Assembly: GCF_014844055.1 (NCBI RefSeq)
Contig: NZ_CP062167.1
Location: 3,571,501-3,635,500 of the forward strand
Direction of reading: 5' to 3'
Origin: Aureimonas sp. OT7
GTDB taxonomy: Bacteria; Pseudomonadota; Alphaproteobacteria; Rhizobiales; Rhizobiaceae
Length of the DNA stretch: 64,000 nucleotides
How positions within the stretch are numbered: the first letter of the stretch is position 1; the number at the start of each line of letters is the position of its first letter. Position numbers and translations under genes: made by a program. This document shows, in pieces, positions 62,379 through 64,000 of the stretch. The notes under the pieces were generated by a model. It searched no databases. It worked only from the letters and a program-made list of their open reading frames with translations, and was not told the DNA's origin.

Positions 62379-63302
62379 ATGCCCGATCAACTGCGCTCCA
62401 TGGAGGTGTTCGCCCGGGTCGTCAGCGCCGGAAGCTTCTCTGCAGCCGGACGGGCGATGGATATGTCGCAGACCATGGTGACCAAGCACGTCGCTGCACT
62501 GGAGCGCCGCCTCGGCGTGCAGCTTCTGCGACGCACGACGCAGCGCGTGACGCCGACGGAGGCGGGACGGCGTTTTGCCGAATCCGCGGAGCGTATCCTG
62601 GAGGAAATCCGCGAAGCGGAAGCCCTCGCCGCGGCCGAGACGGTCGAGCCGCAGGGCACGTTGCGGATCAGCGCGCCCTTGTCCTTCGGCCTGCGCGAAT
62701 TCTCACGGGTCGTGCCGGCCTATCTGTCGCGCCACGACAAGGTGCGCCTCGACGTCGACTTCAACGACCGGCTCGTCGATATCCTGTCGGATGGGTTCGA
62801 CATGGCGATCCGCATCGGACGGCTGAAGGATTCCAGCCTGACGGCCAGGCGCCTGGCCCCCTGCAACGTCCTCGTCTGCGCCGCACCGTCCTATATCGAG
62901 CGACACGGTGCCCCCCGGTCGGTCGCGCAACTGGCCGACCACAACTGCCTTGGCTATACGCTTTCCACCCTGACCCGCGCGGGGCTGTGGACCTTCGGCG
63001 ACGATGGCGACGTGCCGGTCAAGGTAACGGGAAATCTCACCGCCAGCAGTGGCGACGCCCTCGTGCTGGCGGCCGTCGCGGGCCTCGGCATCGTCTACGA
63101 GCCAAGTTTCATCGTGGGAGACGCGGTGCGGCAGGGCCAGCTCGTCCCGATCGCCCTTGATCATCCGCCGGTTCGCCTCGGCGGGGTCCATGCCGTATGG
63201 CCCGCCACACGGCATCCTTCCGCCAAGATGCGCGCCATGATCGACCATCTGGCCTCGGCCTGGAGCGGGACGCCGCCATGGGACCGCGATTTGCCGGTTT
63301 AA
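62379..63302 (+). CDS. LysR-family transcriptional regulator
   Basis: The 307-residue regulator has an N-terminal winged helix-turn-helix (VFARVVSAGSFSAAGRAMDM, MVTKHVAALERRLGVQLLRR) and a periplasmic-binding-like effector domain (about 90-300). It diverges from the DoxX gene and is likely its regulator. The following dioxygenase-fold gene on the same strand is a second possible target. Confidence 0.93.
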   Translation: MPDQLRSMEVFARVVSAGSFSAAGRAMDMSQTMVTKHVAALERRLGVQLLRRTTQRVTPTEAGRRFAESAERILEEIREAEALAAAETVEPQGTLRISAPLSFGLREFSRVVPAYLSRHDKVRLDVDFNDRLVDILSDGFDMAIRIGRLKDSSLTARRLAPCNVLVCAAPSYIERHGAPRSVAQLADHNCLGYTLSTLTRAGLWTFGDDGDVPVKVTGNLTASSGDALVLAAVAGLGIVYEPSFIVGDAVRQGQLVPIALDHPPVRLGGVHAVWPATRHPSAKMRAMIDHLASAWSGTPPWDRDLPV

Positions 63303-63349
63303 TGCATGAGGGTGTGAGTGTTGATGCATTCCAAGGCAATTGCTCACAC
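63301..63349. promoter_or_regulatory. Interleaved inverted repeats upstream of the VOC gene
   Basis: AATGCAT (63301-63307) pairs with ATGCATT (63324-63330), and GTGTGAG (63312-63318) pairs with CTCACAC (63343-63349). The region lies between the LysR gene stop and the VOC start. It could be a regulator site or mutually exclusive hairpins. Confidence 0.4.
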
Positions 63350-63403
63350 GGCAGGGAATAGACATCTTCACGGTAACGCAATTGCCAACCAAGGATCGCC
63401 GAC

Positions 63404-64000
63404 ATGGACATCGTAACGCATCCCTCCCTCGCCCCGCTCAGCATCGGTCGCGTCGCGCTGGCCGTCCGCGACCCGGAGACGGTCGGCGCCTTCTATCGCG
63501 ATGTCGTTGGCCTCGTGCCACTGGGTCGGGGTGCGGAAGGCGCCGTGTACGGCACGCCGGAGACCCCACTTCTCGAACTCGTCCACAGGCCGGATGCCCA
63601 GCCGGACGACCCGCGTGAAGCCGGGTTGTTTCATACGGCCTTCCTGCTGCCGGACCGCGAGTCCCTGGCCGAATGGGCCGCTGAAATCGGCGTCCGCCGA
63701 CAGGTGCCGCTGGAAGGCGCATCCGACCACATCGTCAGCGAGGCGTTCTATCTGTCCGATCCGGAAGGCAACGGCGTGGAGATCTATGCCGACAGGCCGT
63801 CCTCGGGCTGGACCTGGCGCGACGGCGCGGTGCAAATGGCGACGAAGCCCCTCGACACCAACAGCCTGTTCGGCGAGATCGACCTCTCGGAGCCAGATTG
63901 GGACGGCGCCCCGGAAGGCACCACCGTCGGGCATATCCATCTGAGGGTCGGCGACCTCAAGGAAAGCGACGGCTTCTATCTGGGCGAGGCCGGGTTCGAG
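63404..64000 (+). CDS. VOC-family (catechol 2,3-dioxygenase-like) protein, N-terminal part (runs off window)
   Basis: The first 199 residues of a two-domain VOC protein are visible. Domain 1 (about 10-130) has SIGRVALAVRDPETVGAFYR, His in GLFHTAFLLPD and Glu in DPEGNGVEIYAD, the His/Glu metal ligands. Domain 2 begins VGHIHLRVGDLKESDGFYLG and is cut by the window edge. The layout matches CatE-like glyoxalases/ring-cleaving dioxygenases. ATG 63404 follows AAGGATCG. The substrate is unknown. Confidence 0.88.
   Translation, partial: MDIVTHPSLAPLSIGRVALAVRDPETVGAFYRDVVGLVPLGRGAEGAVYGTPETPLLELVHRPDAQPDDPREAGLFHTAFLLPDRESLAEWAAEIGVRRQVPLEGASDHIVSEAFYLSDPEGNGVEIYADRPSSGWTWRDGAVQMATKPLDTNSLFGEIDLSEPDWDGAPEGTTVGHIHLRVGDLKESDGFYLGEAGFE

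Noticed and set aside
1-64000. CRISPR arrays, rRNA, tRNA or insertion sequences
   Set aside because: No regularly spaced repeats, no cloverleaf-like sequence, and no transposase-like protein were seen; the only tandem repeat is the 19-bp duplication.

Overview
The window comes from a high-GC alphaproteobacterium, most likely of the order Hyphomicrobiales (Rhizobiales). The evidence is the TrcR/DUF1013, DUF1465 and L31 gene neighbourhood, the Nudix-like NAD regulator upstream of nadABC, a TGA-N9-TCA (RirA-type) iron box, and the phoR-pstSCAB-phoU-phoB order. A complete mxaFJGIRSACKLD operon marks it as a methanol-oxidising methylotroph that uses the calcium-type enzyme. The genus cannot be read from the sequence alone.

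Layout. Positions 1-4 kb hold a truncated peptide-type solute-binding protein, a glyoxalase-fold protein, glutaryl-CoA dehydrogenase, an aldo/keto reductase and a small HNH protein. Positions 4-12.6 kb hold the phosphate regulon on the minus strand: a membrane-anchored protein, phoR, then pstS, pstC, pstA, pstB, phoU, phoB, with tandem Pho-box half-sites ahead of pstS. Positions 12.7-21.1 kb hold a GH15 enzyme with a short-chain dehydrogenase, trcR, a quinone reductase, DUF1465, rpmE, an ABC exporter and two small proteins. Positions 21.1-25 kb hold a four-gene osmoprotectant-type importer in the order yehZ-Y-X-W. Positions 25-30.7 kb hold a nickel unit: nikR-nudix diverging from nikABCDE around an exact GTATGA-N16-TCATAC operator.

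Positions 30.6-43.5 kb are the methanol region. A lipoprotein, histidine kinase and LuxR-type response regulator (arranged like moxZYX) diverge from mxaFJGIRSACKLD. Between them lies a 357-bp control region with a repeated CGGGAA/TTCCCG element. MxaF carries the Ca-type signature (Asp-Tyr-Ala), the Cys-Cys disulfide pair and every expected metal ligand. Hairpins lie after mxaF, mxaJ and mxaI, where the output of abundant structural subunits probably has to be uncoupled from that of assembly factors.

Positions 43.5-54.2 kb hold a siderophore-interacting protein, an M20 hydrolase with an XRE-cupin regulator, kbl-tdh, nadABC with its regulator, and a gluconate 5-dehydrogenase-like SDR. Positions 54.2-58.2 kb hold a ferric-iron importer (fbpC-A-B type) with an iron box before fbpA. 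Positions 58.2-64 kb hold an OmpR-type two-component system diverging from a Spy-like periplasmic protein, a HAD phosphatase, a DoxX/LysR divergent pair and a truncated dioxygenase-fold protein.

The most unusual points are the mxaF control array, the PhoR that lacks membrane segments and sits in frame behind a membrane-anchored partner gene, a threonine dehydrogenase missing all four structural-zinc cysteines, the operator pair overlapping the nadA start, and recurrent intra-operon hairpins placed directly after binding-protein or structural-subunit genes. No IS element, CRISPR array, rRNA or tRNA was seen.
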